Positions 53,896-64,000 of a stretch of DNA of 64,000 nt are shown here, in pieces. The stretch's first letter is position 1. The number at the start of each line of letters is the position of its first letter. This DNA comes from CBDFMR01 sp965249765. GTDB lineage: Bacteria; Bacteroidota; Bacteroidia; Chitinophagales; Saprospiraceae. Position numbers and translations under genes: made by a program. The notes beneath the pieces were generated by a model that worked only from the letters and a program-made list of their open reading frames with translations, had not been told where the DNA came from and did no database searches. The stretch is taken from the NCBI GenBank assembly GCA_965249765.1, contig CBDFMR010000005.1, forward strand, positions 496,001 through 560,000. The letters are read 5' to 3'.

Positions 53896-56800
53896 ATGAA
53901 TCGACCTGGAATAATAAAATTCTTCTTTCTTTACCTATGTATAATTCTTGGGATTTCAGATTCCAAGGCTGCCATTATGGTTCAAGATACGATCCCACCT
54001 GTTATAGTCATTCCTGCCCAGGATAGTATTAATGAGTGTGGTCCTCAAGCGGATATAGGACTTATAGGTTGGTATAGTACCGCAGGAGGAGCAGTTGTGA
54101 CGGATGATGGTGTTGTAACCTTTTCTGCAGATCTTACACTTCTCGAGGTACAAATGATATTAGAATCATCAACTGACACATTATGTGGGGGCACCATGAA
54201 TGTAGGCGTTGTCTTTGTTGCAGTAGACGATTGCGGCAATTCCTCAGCTCCTATGCCTGCATCTTATACTATAGAGGATACCGTGGACCCTGTTATAACA
54301 CAGGACGCCACGATGATCACTGTAGAATGTACAGAGAATGCTGAAAACGATTTAATCTCGTGGCTGAATAGTCATGGAGGAGCACAAGCCGAGGATGAAT
54401 GTGCTGACAGTGTAGTATGGACAAGCTATATATGGACTGACTCCAATGGAAATAATGGAATAGGAACTTTCAATAGTCCTCCTTATATTCCTATCGATAG
54501 AAGCAAATGTGATTGGGATGTCAATGTTTCATTTCTGGTTGTCGATGGTTGTGGCAACTTGGCCATTACTACAGGTAGCTTCGAGATATTTGATACGCTA
54601 TCTCCTGCCTTTGAGATGATGCCCAATGACACGATCGTAGACTGCCATCTTGTTCCAGACCCGACTCCAGTAAGAGCTCTTGATGCTTGTGATGGTTTAC
54701 TCACTTTGACTTTTAGTGAATCGAATACACAATTACCTGACACAACATTATGCCAGCATTATGCTTATCAGATTACCCGTTCATGGAGTGCGACTGATGC
54801 CTGTGGGTACTCTATTTCTCAAGAACGCAGCATTCAATTGATTGACACCCTTGCCCCCTCACTTGTTCCTCCTGATGCCGTTACTGTAGAATGTCATCTC
54901 ATTGATAGTTTGTCAATCACAGGTATACCCACTGATGTTTCTGATTTTTGCGGATCACTGACAATTACGTATTCTGATTCGATTGTGGGGTCAGGATGTA
55001 GTTTTGAGATCATTAGAAAATGGAAAGCCATCGATCCGTGTGGAAATGCTACGGAAGTGAATCAGCAGATGACGATTGAAGATAATACAGCACCATTTAT
55101 TATCACTCCTGCTGTCGACATTTCCATAGAATGTGATTCATTGTTAAATGTTCCAGCGACATTCAATGATTGGTTGGCAGACATGGGTGATGCCTTGGTT
55201 GATGATGGGTGTGAGAGCTTTCAGTCATTTGCCGCTATTCCAGGTTCCTATAATATCAATGATCAAAACACTTTTCCAGGTAATCATCCAGGAGAATTGG
55301 ATCCAATTTCTTGTCCGTCGGCTTTGCCTGGATTTATTAGATATGAAAATGTAGATTTTGTTTTCTATGATGACTGCGGAAATGCTTCTGTGACGAGTGC
55401 TAATTTTGGAATATTAGATACCATTTTACCATCGATCACGAGTTGTGTGGATACCATCTGGATGACAACTGCTGATGGTCTGTGTGATGGTCTGTTTACC
55501 GGCGTACCTCCTGATGTAGAGGACAATTGTGGATCGACTACTTCGCCACTAACGTTTGTAGATAACGACCCCATTGCGTCATCGGATCCTGGAAATAATG
55601 AGCAGATAGTTGATTCAGTATTTTTAAAGTTTGGTCCGTTCAATATAAATACTACTCAGGCAACTGGCAATGTAAGTTTGACAATATCATTGAATAGCAT
55701 GGATAGCGATGATCCCAGTGAGTATTTTTTTATAATCGACGAAGAGGGCAATACATTGGATATAACACCTAATACATTGTCACAATGTGGAGATACGACT
55801 CTTATGATTACAACCATTACGGCAACACAAATTAATGACTGGGCTAGGGATGGATATATCGACATATTACTTGCCCCCAATATGCCTGGTGGATCAGGAG
55901 TTCTCGGGATCAATGATGTATGTATTGGATCATCAATCAGCTCTACCTTAGAGTTTGACGTAGATATAATATCTCCTCTTAGTTATGAAGTTTCTCTTGA
56001 TGGTGGAAAAAGAAGTATTCTATCTCCAAGCATGCAATGGGATACATTGTTAAGTGAAGGTATTCATAATGTCCAGCATATATTTAGAGATTGTGCAGAC
56101 AACGAATCATATTGTACCCAGGTCGTCGTTGTGAACGACGAGGAGGTTCCGTCACTCATTTGCCAGAGTGATGTCAGCATGTTTACCGATGATGAAAATT
56201 GCTCTGTGTCATTTCAACTCTCGACAGATATCGACTTTAGTGACAATTGTGGAGGTTCGTTGATATACAATCAGAGTTTACCGTTGGATACGTTGCAAGA
56301 ATTTATAGAATTTTCACTTAATAGTTCTACCGGCACTTACATCGCCAATAATGTCATATTTAATTTTGAGAGTGTTTCTCCTTTGATCTACTCTGATTCA
56401 GATCCGGTATTAAAAGTCATACTAAATGGTGACATTAATGATATAGGTGAGAATTTTGAAGTTTTAGGCGAGGATGGGAATATATTGGGCGAGACGGTCA
56501 CATCACCGCTATGTGATCAGTCAAGTATTTTACTTCAACCTATAGCATTGTCCAAGTTTAACTTGTGGGCCATTGATGGTACGATAACTCTTGCTCTCTT
56601 GTCCAATATTGATCCTACTGTAGAGGGTGGGGGAATCAACCCCTGTATACCGATAGCACAAGATGGAACAGATGGAATAAGTAAATTGAGAGCCGAACTC
56701 TCCTATAGTGATGCTAGTCCCTATTATTTTTCGACAGGTGCAACGATCATAGCTGATACAGATTTTCCCAGTAATGGTGGAAACCCTTCATTGAATTTTA

Positions 56801-59800
56801 ATGTTGGGGAGACAGATGTTTTCTATGTTGTCGAGGATAGCAATAACAACAGAGATACATGTCAGTATCGTATTACGGTAGTAGATGATATTTCTCCCAT
56901 CGTTCGGTGTAAAAATACTGTGATCTTTATTCATCCTGATGGTCTCCAAGAGTATTTTCTTTCCCAGGACGAGGTCATAGAATCGGTCAGTGACAACTGT
57001 GAGATAGATTCGATTTCGTTATTTCCGACTGTCTTTTCTTGCGATGATATCAGTAGTACTGTCATCGTTTCGATAAAAGTTTGGGATAGCTCTGGAAATA
57101 TTGATTCTTGTGATTCGCAGTTAAAAATCGATCCTACAGTAATTATACCCACATTTTCCGTTGGTATTTGTCAAGGCGATACACTTCAGTTGTTTGCCAA
57201 TGTACCTCCATCTGTTCCCAATGCATATTCTTTTAGCTGGACAGGTCCGCAAAATTTTATGTCCAACCTCGAAAATCCATTCATCCTCAACCCTAATGCC
57301 ACTTATTCTGGAACATATACGGTGGAAGTTGAGGGTTTTGGAGGGTGTATATCAGTTGGAAATGTAGAAGTCCTTGTAGAGCAATTGGTAACTCCAGAGA
57401 TATCTACTGACTTGACAACCATATGCCAGTCTGAAGACTTACTACTTCAGGCTACCAATTTTACAGGAAGTGTAACTTATGGATGGTACGAGGGTTTATT
57501 TCCCAATGGTATACTATTACAGACAACTCCAGGGCCGAGTCTTCTTTTGAACCCTACAGCAGGACAGCATTTCTATTATGTCATCGTTGAAAGCACAAGT
57601 TGTGAAACCAATCCTTCGACAGAGATTGAGATTAATGTAATTCAAGAACCAGGTGTATCAGTACAAAATTCCTTTATCACTATTTGTGAAGAGGAAGATT
57701 TACAATTGGGAACGGACGAATTTGATCCTGCCTATGACTATAGTTGGACAGGTCCCGATAATTACAGTTCGGACGGACAGTTTCCTAACGTGATAGAAAA
57801 TATTAGCATAATAAATCAAGGTGACTATTCTCTTGTCATTTCTGTAGGATCGTGTGTGTCTGATACTGCTGTGGTCAATGTAGTAGTATTTGATAGACCA
57901 GAAACTCCGATTATATCGGGTGAAACAATTTATTGTCAGGGGAACTCTGTTGTATTTACTGTCAACAACGTACCCAGTGCAGACCTTTATACCTGGTATC
58001 ATGATGATGTCTTTTTCTCATCAACATCAAGCAACAACCTTGTCATACCAGGAGCATTAAATAATCTTTCTGGAGAATGGACGGTTGTTACTACCCAAGG
58101 CATATGCATATCCGAGTTGTCATCAGAGCATCAGATAATCGTTGAAGATGAAATCCTTATAGGAGCATCTAATTCTGGCCCCGTCTGTGTTGGAGATTCT
58201 GTGCAACTGAGTTCATCATTTATCCCCAGTAGTATGTATCAGTGGGAATCGCCCTCAGGAATCAAGTATAATTCCCAAAACCCATTTGTCGTTGCAGAAG
58301 AGGGATTGTATTCTCTTACTGTGACAACCACTACAGGATGTGAAAGTACGACCGAGACAGAAGTGAATCTTGACGAAGCTCCGACAATAACCGCTCTTAG
58401 TTCTGATGCGATGAATTGCACGGATGGAGCAACATCGGTTACTTTTTTTCCGAGCATTGTCCCAGCTGGTAGCTTCACCTATGAATGGATAGGCCCAAAT
58501 AACTTTTCGTCTGATGAACTCAACCCTACTATTGACAATTTTACCAGTAACCAGAACGGCAATTATGTGTTGATTGCTTATAACGAACAATGCCCGTCAG
58601 AGGCGGTGGCAATTGAAATTAATGTCTCAGATATCCCGGCTATCCCATCTATACTCGGAGGAGGTTTATATTGCCAAGATGATGAAATTATGCTTTCGAC
58701 TATTGAGCTTATAGGTGAGGTTAAGTACAATTGGGAAACCCCGGCTGGACAGGTAACCTTGACTACAAATGATTTTGACGTAGCAAGCGATGCCTCATTA
58801 TTGAATGATGGATTTTATATACTTACCACCGAGATTGACGGTTGTGTTTCACCGCCATCGGATACGTTTTGGATTGATGTGGTTGAGAGTCCCCCGGCAC
58901 CACAGATTGCTGGTCGAGCAGTATTGTGTGAGGGGGATAGCCTTAAGCTTTTTGTCTCTGACGTTGCTGGAGCAAATTACACCTGGTTTTTTAATGGGCA
59001 GGATATTTTCAATGATTCACCACAGCTATTAATCATGGATGTTGATGAATTCGTAGCTGGTGATTATACAGTGATGATGACATTGGGAACTTGTATATCT
59101 CCAATTTCATCTGTGTATACGGTAGAAATAAGCCCTCAGCCACAGACTCCCATGATTACGCTAAGTAATATCTCATTTTGTATAGATGATAATTCGTCCT
59201 TAGATATATGCATTGATCCCGGAACAATCACACCGGGAGCTACATATACTTTTGATATCAATGGAACAGAAATTAACACTCAGGACAATTGTATTACAGT
59301 TATGACTTCTGATCCTATTGTTCAAATAGGAACTAATGAGGTTTCAGTGACAACAGACAGTGGTACATGCTTTTCTGAGGTCTCCTCGATACTTGAATTT
59401 CAAGCATCTATGGCACCTAGTGAGGTAGCCATGATTATTGATGATCTAATATCAGTCTGTGAAGAGAGCAATGCGATCTTGGCTGCCAATGTAGATATCG
59501 GAGCGTCTTCTATATCATGGTCATCACCAGATGGAGACATTATCTTCCTAGATCCGGAAGGGACAGAGACGGGTATGACAGGTCTCAGTTTAGGCGAGAA
59601 CACTATCATCTTGAGCCTAGACTTTATGGCCTGTAAGGCATTTTCATCAGATACGGCTATAGTCATACTTGAAGATTTTCCCATCGCAGAAGACGACCTG
59701 CTTAATGTGAATTATAACTCTTCTGATGCGATCAATGTGGTTGATAATGATTTTACTTCATCAGCCTATTCCGTAGAGATAGTTGAAGAGCCATTATGGG

Positions 59801-60216
59801 GAACGATAGAGATCAACGGAGATATTGTAACTTATACAGCTGACCCTCGCTTTAGTGGAATTACATCATTTACATATAGACTGTGCAGTATAGAATGTCC
59901 TGACAACTGTGATATAGCAACTGTAATTGTGGAGATAGGACTAGAAGAGAATTGCTTTGCTCCTTCTATAATCACACCCAATGGGGATGGACACAATGAT
60001 GCCTTTGTCATTCCTTGTTTGAGTGGATCAGACAACAATAGCGAAGTCAAGATTTTTAACCAGTACGGAGATGAAGTTTACGGAGCGTCGCCATATGAAA
60101 ATGATTGGGAAGGAACATATCAAGGTAGTGATCTTCCTTCTGGCACATATTTCTATGTTATCAACTTTGGTAATGGAACAAAAGATATTAGTGGATTTTT
60201 AATTATCGAACGATGA
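53896..60216 (+). CDS. Giant multidomain surface protein with T9SS type B sorting domain
   Basis: A 2106-residue exported protein. After the signal (IIKFFFLYLCIILGISDSKA), residues about 30-1080 hold HYR-like Cys-rich modules of 80-130 residues that share the pattern D-x-C-G-N, for example VAVDDCGNSSAP, VVDGCGNLAITT, ATDACGYSISQE and AIDPCGNATEVN. Residues about 1085-1920 hold Ig/PKD-like modules with ICQGDTLQL, YSFSWTGPQNFMS and similar WTGP cores, about nine copies. A cadherin-like domain (about 1930-2015) precedes the gliding-associated C-terminal domain (FAPSIITPNGDGHNDAFVIP to SGFLIIER), the type B signal. It is probably an adhesin secreted through SprA. Its stop overlaps the next start by four bases. 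Confidence 0.9.
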   Translation: MNRPGIIKFFFLYLCIILGISDSKAAIMVQDTIPPVIVIPAQDSINECGPQADIGLIGWYSTAGGAVVTDDGVVTFSADLTLLEVQMILESSTDTLCGGTMNVGVVFVAVDDCGNSSAPMPASYTIEDTVDPVITQDATMITVECTENAENDLISWLNSHGGAQAEDECADSVVWTSYIWTDSNGNNGIGTFNSPPYIPIDRSKCDWDVNVSFLVVDGCGNLAITTGSFEIFDTLSPAFEMMPNDTIVDCHLVPDPTPVRALDACDGLLTLTFSESNTQLPDTTLCQHYAYQITRSWSATDACGYSISQERSIQLIDTLAPSLVPPDAVTVECHLIDSLSITGIPTDVSDFCGSLTITYSDSIVGSGCSFEIIRKWKAIDPCGNATEVNQQMTIEDNTAPFIITPAVDISIECDSLLNVPATFNDWLADMGDALVDDGCESFQSFAAIPGSYNINDQNTFPGNHPGELDPISCPSALPGFIRYENVDFVFYDDCGNASVTSANFGILDTILPSITSCVDTIWMTTADGLCDGLFTGVPPDVEDNCGSTTSPLTFVDNDPIASSDPGNNEQIVDSVFLKFGPFNINTTQATGNVSLTISLNSMDSDDPSEYFFIIDEEGNTLDITPNTLSQCGDTTLMITTITATQINDWARDGYIDILLAPNMPGGSGVLGINDVCIGSSISSTLEFDVDIISPLSYEVSLDGGKRSILSPSMQWDTLLSEGIHNVQHIFRDCADNESYCTQVVVVNDEEVPSLICQSDVSMFTDDENCSVSFQLSTDIDFSDNCGGSLIYNQSLPLDTLQEFIEFSLNSSTGTYIANNVIFNFESVSPLIYSDSDPVLKVILNGDINDIGENFEVLGEDGNILGETVTSPLCDQSSILLQPIALSKFNLWAIDGTITLALLSNIDPTVEGGGINPCIPIAQDGTDGISKLRAELSYSDASPYYFSTGATIIADTDFPSNGGNPSLNFNVGETDVFYVVEDSNNNRDTCQYRITVVDDISPIVRCKNTVIFIHPDGLQEYFLSQDEVIESVSDNCEIDSISLFPTVFSCDDISSTVIVSIKVWDSSGNIDSCDSQLKIDPTVIIPTFSVGICQGDTLQLFANVPPSVPNAYSFSWTGPQNFMSNLENPFILNPNATYSGTYTVEVEGFGGCISVGNVEVLVEQLVTPEISTDLTTICQSEDLLLQATNFTGSVTYGWYEGLFPNGILLQTTPGPSLLLNPTAGQHFYYVIVESTSCETNPSTEIEINVIQEPGVSVQNSFITICEEEDLQLGTDEFDPAYDYSWTGPDNYSSDGQFPNVIENISIINQGDYSLVISVGSCVSDTAVVNVVVFDRPETPIISGETIYCQGNSVVFTVNNVPSADLYTWYHDDVFFSSTSSNNLVIPGALNNLSGEWTVVTTQGICISELSSEHQIIVEDEILIGASNSGPVCVGDSVQLSSSFIPSSMYQWESPSGIKYNSQNPFVVAEEGLYSLTVTTTTGCESTTETEVNLDEAPTITALSSDAMNCTDGATSVTFFPSIVPAGSFTYEWIGPNNFSSDELNPTIDNFTSNQNGNYVLIAYNEQCPSEAVAIEINVSDIPAIPSILGGGLYCQDDEIMLSTIELIGEVKYNWETPAGQVTLTTNDFDVASDASLLNDGFYILTTEIDGCVSPPSDTFWIDVVESPPAPQIAGRAVLCEGDSLKLFVSDVAGANYTWFFNGQDIFNDSPQLLIMDVDEFVAGDYTVMMTLGTCISPISSVYTVEISPQPQTPMITLSNISFCIDDNSSLDICIDPGTITPGATYTFDINGTEINTQDNCITVMTSDPIVQIGTNEVSVTTDSGTCFSEVSSILEFQASMAPSEVAMIIDDLISVCEESNAILAANVDIGASSISWSSPDGDIIFLDPEGTETGMTGLSLGENTIILSLDFMACKAFSSDTAIVILEDFPIAEDDLLNVNYNSSDAINVVDNDFTSSAYSVEIVEEPLWGTIEINGDIVTYTADPRFSGITSFTYRLCSIECPDNCDIATVIVEIGLEENCFAPSIITPNGDGHNDAFVIPCLSGSDNNSEVKIFNQYGDEVYGASPYENDWEGTYQGSDLPSGTYFYVINFGNGTKDISGFLIIER

Positions 60217-61190
60217 GAAGAAATTATCTTTTCATGAGAAATCTACTTTTGCTTATTCTGTTAGGGATATCCTCTAAGACCTGTTTGCATTCTCAGCAAG
60301 AACAACTCTACACTCAGTTTATGTTTAACAAGCTAGCTCTCAATCCTGCCTATGCCGGAAATGAGAAGGTGACATGTGTTAGCTTGTTGCTTAGAGATCA
60401 ATGGCACGGTTTACAGGGAGCACCCAAGACACAGTTGATCAGCTTGAATGCCCCTTTGATGTCACAGAAAATCGGTATTGGAGTTAACATAGCTCGCAAT
60501 ACCATTGGCATTTCACAACGTCAGACATTGGATTTTATCTATGCTTATCGTATCCAGCTTAGTAGTGGGACCTTTAGCCTGGGTGGGCAAGGATCTGTGA
60601 GAAGATTTGATATAGACTTTACCGATGACAGGCTGGTAGCTATTCAGCCCCTTTCGGCAGATCCGTCGGTCGATGTCACTCGATTGAGCAAGTCACTGAT
60701 CAATTTTGGGTTGGGGTTTTATTATAGCACCAATAGCTATTTCCTAGGCGCATCGATTCCGCGATTGCGTAAGGGAGATATAGATTTTGATGAAACGGAC
60801 AACAGCTTCTCATTAGAAGCTAGACATGTCTACCTCATGGCAGGTGGAGCATGGGCACTCAATAATCGGTGGACATTCAGACCGCAAGCACTTGTGAGAG
60901 TTGTTGAGAATTCTCCATTTGATTTTGACCTTAATTTTGGATTTCAATTGGACGAAAAGTATCATGTGGCCACATCTTTTAGAGCTGGAGGCAATGATGG
61001 ATCTTTGATAGAGTCACTGGATTTTATTTTTGGACTTCAGTTAAATGAGCAGTTGATGGTTGGATTTGCTTACGATATTACCTTATCTGATATACGTGAG
61101 TATCAGGATGGCAGCTTCGAATTGACCATGGGATATTGTTTTAATAAAACTAAGAATGCTGAAGAAGTGATCAACCCCAGATATTTCTGA
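60213..61190 (+). CDS. PorP/SprF family type IX secretion protein
   Basis: A 325-residue outer-membrane barrel protein. Start ATG 60213 overlaps the stop of the giant gene. The signal is LLLLILLGISSKTCLHSQ, then QEQLYTQFMFNKLALNPAYA (the conserved beginning of this family), LLLRDQWHGLQGAPKTQLIS, IGVNIARNTIGISQRQT and GLGFYYSTNSYFLGASIPRL. PorP/SprF proteins help export or hold type B cargo at the surface, and such pairs are typically adjacent, as here. Symbol not given because paralogues are many. Confidence 0.93.
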   Translation: MRRNYLFMRNLLLLILLGISSKTCLHSQQEQLYTQFMFNKLALNPAYAGNEKVTCVSLLLRDQWHGLQGAPKTQLISLNAPLMSQKIGIGVNIARNTIGISQRQTLDFIYAYRIQLSSGTFSLGGQGSVRRFDIDFTDDRLVAIQPLSADPSVDVTRLSKSLINFGLGFYYSTNSYFLGASIPRLRKGDIDFDETDNSFSLEARHVYLMAGGAWALNNRWTFRPQALVRVVENSPFDFDLNFGFQLDEKYHVATSFRAGGNDGSLIESLDFIFGLQLNEQLMVGFAYDITLSDIREYQDGSFELTMGYCFNKTKNAEEVINPRYF

Positions 61191-61191
61191 T

Positions 61192-62901
61192 TTGAAGAAA
61201 CTAACATTCATATTCGTAGCACTATTGATAGGAGTCATTGGTAATTCTCAAGTCATTATTGACACTAACCTGGTGAGAAACTCTGCCATAAGGAATATAC
61301 CTGAGATCAATAATAATCACAGTCAGTTTTCGCCGGCATATGCGGACGGTGGCATCATATATATAGAGTATAGGCAGAATAGAAAATCAAAGGACCTTAC
61401 TAGAACGGAGAAAGCATTTGAGATAAAGTATATCGACAATCTTGATCAGACGATTTTTGGAGTGCCTGCATTGTTCTCAAAGGACCTTACCTCCCCCTAT
61501 GTCGAAGGCCCTGGTTGCTTTAGTGAAGATAAGTCGACTTTCTATTTTACCAGATCGGCAATGAGCGAGACTGGTGCTAAAAAAAGCGCTGACCGATTGA
61601 TCAGGCTTAAGATAATGAGGTCTGATTTTCAAAATGAGAATTGGTCCACACCACAAGAAGAATTGTTTGCTATTGGAGATTTCAACTATTGTCACCCAAG
61701 TATTAGTAAAGATGGGAGTGTGATGGTATTTGCCTCTGATCTTCCGGGTGGGTATGGGAAAATGGACCTTTACATAATGCAACAGACCGATGAAGGATGG
61801 TCATCACCATTTAATCTTGGTGAGAATGTCAACTCATCAGGCAATGATTGGTTTCCCTATATTCACGAATCAGGTATCTTGTTTTATGCCTCCGATGGCA
61901 AAGATGCTAAGCGTCTTGATCTAGATATTTATGCGCTGACCATAGATGATAACAAGCTTTCTCAGTCATTTAGGTTACCTCCACCTATAAATACTACTGC
62001 GGATGATTTTGGCCTTGTTGTTGATGATAAAGCGATGTCGGGATTTTTGTCATCCAATAGGATCGGCGGTAAAGGAAGAGATGACATCTATCAGATATTT
62101 ATGCCAGCGGGAGCCATATCGAAGCTTGATGATAAAGTTGATTCGATCTTAGTGACATTTTTTCTAGAAGATAGGCATGGTCGAGGAATTGATGGAGCAA
62201 CTTTACAGTTGGGACAATTATCGGATGATGCAGGCCAGCTCAATCTTGATGAATACAGAATAGACATATTGCCATCTGCCGACAATAAGGACGAATTGTT
62301 ACTAAAACTCATGCCAAAGGGAATAGAGGGATTCAACCTTAAGACCAATGAACAAGGCATGGTAGAAACTCTTATTCCAGTGGATAGTAGACTAGTAGTT
62401 AGTGTGGTCAAAGATGGCTATAAGCGAGTGTCATCGTATTTTGAGACAAACAAGCAGCGAGAAGTCGTCATTACGATGGAAAAACAGCCAGTCAAAAGGA
62501 GAAGTACCAAGCCAACCGACATATTTATTCCAACGGAGAAGGGGGTCATTGTTGTTTTTGATAACATATACTATGACTACAACAGTGCTGTAATAAAGAC
62601 GGGAGCAGCCCGAGAGTTGGATGCGCTTATTGATGCCATGAAGATTAATGATAGGATGAGAGTACAATTAAGTGCTCATACTGACTCCAGGGGAAATGAA
62701 GTCTATAATCAATTGCTTTCTGATAAAAGAGCTCAGTCGGCTCGACAATATTTGATCACCCGCGGAATTTCTGGACATCGTATTGTTGCTTTGGGATTTG
62801 GAGAATCGAGATTGCGCAACCATTGTTCCAATGGAGTAAATTGCGCCGAAGAGGAACACAAGTTCAACCGACGAACAGCGGTAAAGATTATAGACAATTG
62901 A
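61192..62901 (+). CDS. PD40 propeller - OmpA peptidoglycan-binding protein
   Basis: A 569-residue exported protein starting at TTG 61192, one base after the SprF-like stop. The signal is KLTFIFVALLIGVIGNSQ. A PD40 beta-propeller (about 35-305) has STFYFTRSAMSETGAK, VMVFASDLPGGYGKMDLYIM and LFYASDGKDAKRLDLDIYAL. A carboxypeptidase-regulatory-like section (about 310-440) follows. The OmpA domain (about 455-569) has FDNIYYDYNSAVIKTGAA, QLSAHTDSRGNEVYNQLLSD and RRTAVKI with the usual D and R that grip diaminopimelate. It likely anchors the export site of the giant adhesin to the cell wall, as proposed for similar T9SS loci. Confidence 0.9.
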   Translation: MKKLTFIFVALLIGVIGNSQVIIDTNLVRNSAIRNIPEINNNHSQFSPAYADGGIIYIEYRQNRKSKDLTRTEKAFEIKYIDNLDQTIFGVPALFSKDLTSPYVEGPGCFSEDKSTFYFTRSAMSETGAKKSADRLIRLKIMRSDFQNENWSTPQEELFAIGDFNYCHPSISKDGSVMVFASDLPGGYGKMDLYIMQQTDEGWSSPFNLGENVNSSGNDWFPYIHESGILFYASDGKDAKRLDLDIYALTIDDNKLSQSFRLPPPINTTADDFGLVVDDKAMSGFLSSNRIGGKGRDDIYQIFMPAGAISKLDDKVDSILVTFFLEDRHGRGIDGATLQLGQLSDDAGQLNLDEYRIDILPSADNKDELLLKLMPKGIEGFNLKTNEQGMVETLIPVDSRLVVSVVKDGYKRVSSYFETNKQREVVITMEKQPVKRRSTKPTDIFIPTEKGVIVVFDNIYYDYNSAVIKTGAARELDALIDAMKINDRMRVQLSAHTDSRGNEVYNQLLSDKRAQSARQYLITRGISGHRIVALGFGESRLRNHCSNGVNCAEEEHKFNRRTAVKIIDN

Positions 62902-62942
62902 CGGCGCTAAATCCTATATTGCGCATCGATCAATTTTAAATT

Positions 62943-64000
62943 ATGGAAATTAAGTTTTGTGGAGCAGCAAGGGAAGTAACGGGCAGTGCTCATTTAATCA
63001 CATTGGACTCAGGATATAAGTTGTTGTTGGATTGTGGATTGGTCCAAGGTAAAGGAAAGCATGTATGGGACAAAAATAATTCGTGGCACTTTGATCCAAA
63101 GGAAATTGACTGCCTCATATTGTCACATGCTCATATTGATCATTCAGGAAGAATTCCCCAGCTAGTTAAGGAAGGGTATAACGGAGATATTCATTGTACT
63201 CATGCGTCTCGGAGTTTATGTGTTATCATGTTGCTGGATAGCGCCAAAATTCAGGAAAGAGATGTGGAGTGGTATAATAAGAAATTGCTCAAAAAGAGAA
63301 GGAAGAAGAACAAGGAGTTGAGAGTTCCACTATACAAGACAGAGGATGTAGCTCCTTGTATAGATTTGTTTGTAGGATATAGTTATGACCGTTGGCATCA
63401 GATCAATGATCATATCTCCGTCCTATTCAGGGATGCAGGACATATTCTTGGAAGTGCATCTGTGACTTTGAAGATTACGGAGAATGGTAAAACGACGACT
63501 ATAGGATTTACGGGGGATGTGGGCAGACCCAATCGTCCAATTCTGAGAGATCCACATACCATACCTGAGGTTGATTACGTAATCTGTGAATCTACCTATG
63601 GAGATAAGGATCATGAGTCTATCCCAGAGCAGACTGATAAGTTGCTCCAAATTATCACCGAAGCATGTATAGAGAAAAAAGGGAAGTTGATCATTCCGGC
63701 ATTTAGTGTGGGGCGTACTCAGGAAATAGTCTATATGCTGGATAAAATGGAATCCGCGGGAATACTACCTAAAGTGCCTGTCTATGTTGATAGTCCTCTT
63801 TCAGTGAATGCTACTCAGGTTTATGGTTCTCATTCTGAATGTTTTGACGAGACGTTGAGAGAATACATACTCATTGATAATAACCCATTTGGGTTTAATG
63901 ACCTGAAATATATACGGGCAGTTGATGAATCCAAGGCATTAAATGCCTCAAAAGAAGCATGTGTAATTATAAGTTCTTCAGGGATGATGAATGCAGGTAG
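62943..64000 (+). CDS. MBL-fold beta-CASP nuclease, 3' end outside the window
   Basis: The frame starts at ATG 62943 and is open to the end of the window (352 codons seen). MEIKFCGAAREVTGSAHLIT is the usual start of these enzymes. The zinc site is LSHAHIDHSGRIPQLV, followed by DAGHILGSASV, FTGDVGRPNRPIL and CESTYGDK. The beta-CASP part has LIIPAFSVGRTQEIVYML, VYVDSPLSVNAT and IISSSGMMNAG. This is the RNA-processing exonuclease/CPSF-73-like group. Function is probably RNA decay or processing. Confidence 0.93.
   Translation, partial: MEIKFCGAAREVTGSAHLITLDSGYKLLLDCGLVQGKGKHVWDKNNSWHFDPKEIDCLILSHAHIDHSGRIPQLVKEGYNGDIHCTHASRSLCVIMLLDSAKIQERDVEWYNKKLLKKRRKKNKELRVPLYKTEDVAPCIDLFVGYSYDRWHQINDHISVLFRDAGHILGSASVTLKITENGKTTTIGFTGDVGRPNRPILRDPHTIPEVDYVICESTYGDKDHESIPEQTDKLLQIITEACIEKKGKLIIPAFSVGRTQEIVYMLDKMESAGILPKVPVYVDSPLSVNATQVYGSHSECFDETLREYILIDNNPFGFNDLKYIRAVDESKALNASKEACVIISSSGMMNAG

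Noticed and set aside
1..64000. CRISPR array, phage or toxin-antitoxin island
   Set aside because: No regularly spaced repeats, integrase, phage structural genes or paired small toxin genes were seen.

Overview
The window looks like a chromosomal segment of a member of the Bacteroidota, most likely of the Saprospiria type. The evidence is type IX secretion (a giant SprA translocon, a PorP/SprF-type protein, one cargo with a type A sorting tail and one with a type B tail), a MurF-alanine racemase fusion, the FtsH-RsfS-BirA gene order, several TAnnTTTG promoter -7 boxes, and the ruvA-sprA linkage. No plasmid, phage or CRISPR signal was seen.

Layout. 1-445 has no gene but carries a block of short REP-like palindromes. 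446-6924 (minus) holds lpxD, polA and, ended by a clear terminator, an operon of an ECF sigma factor, an 81-residue protein, an MscS-like channel and a DUF3078-type barrel. 7079-12624 (plus) holds a secreted M28 peptidase, hypoxanthine phosphoribosyltransferase, tRNA-Gln(TTG), and a HmuY-like T9SS-secreted protein with its TonB-dependent receptor. 12859-15353 is a small redox cluster (DoxX, a broken FMN reductase, beta-carbonic anhydrase, an NTF2-fold protein, a 4Fe-4S/CDGSH protein). 15476-18669 has a membrane glycosyltransferase-like protein with a TPR tail, facing TrhO.

18736-19217 is a scar: two truncated reading frames meet at a cluster of palindromes. Then come a 43-residue membrane protein, htpG and a three-gene periplasmic chaperone/PPIase operon whose first gene has a decayed 5' end. 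25960-26993 is the most rearranged part: the alanine racemase half of murF-alr is split by a piece of an IS1634-like element, and a 144-bp segment holding the alr 3' end is present twice around it. purD, ruvA and sprA (2476 codons) follow.

38993-50174 has a PDZ protein, a two-component pair, ftsH, rsfS, birA, cinA, a 2-oxoacid dehydrogenase E2 and a TPR/PD40/OmpA envelope protein. 50188-53802 has a GHMP kinase, a small membrane protein, a polysaccharide deacetylase, gltX and a 58-residue protein. 53896-62901 is a T9SS surface locus: a 2106-residue multidomain adhesin-like protein with a type B sorting tail, a PorP/SprF partner and a PD40/OmpA protein. The window ends inside a metallo-beta-lactamase/beta-CASP nuclease gene.

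Working together, SprA would export the HmuY-like protein and the giant surface protein. The chaperone/PPIases, LpxD, MscS, OmpA proteins and MurF serve the envelope. I found no clearly new biological system; the best leads are the alr/IS rearrangement, the truncated-gene junction at 18.7-19.2 kb, the redox cluster and several unannotated small proteins.
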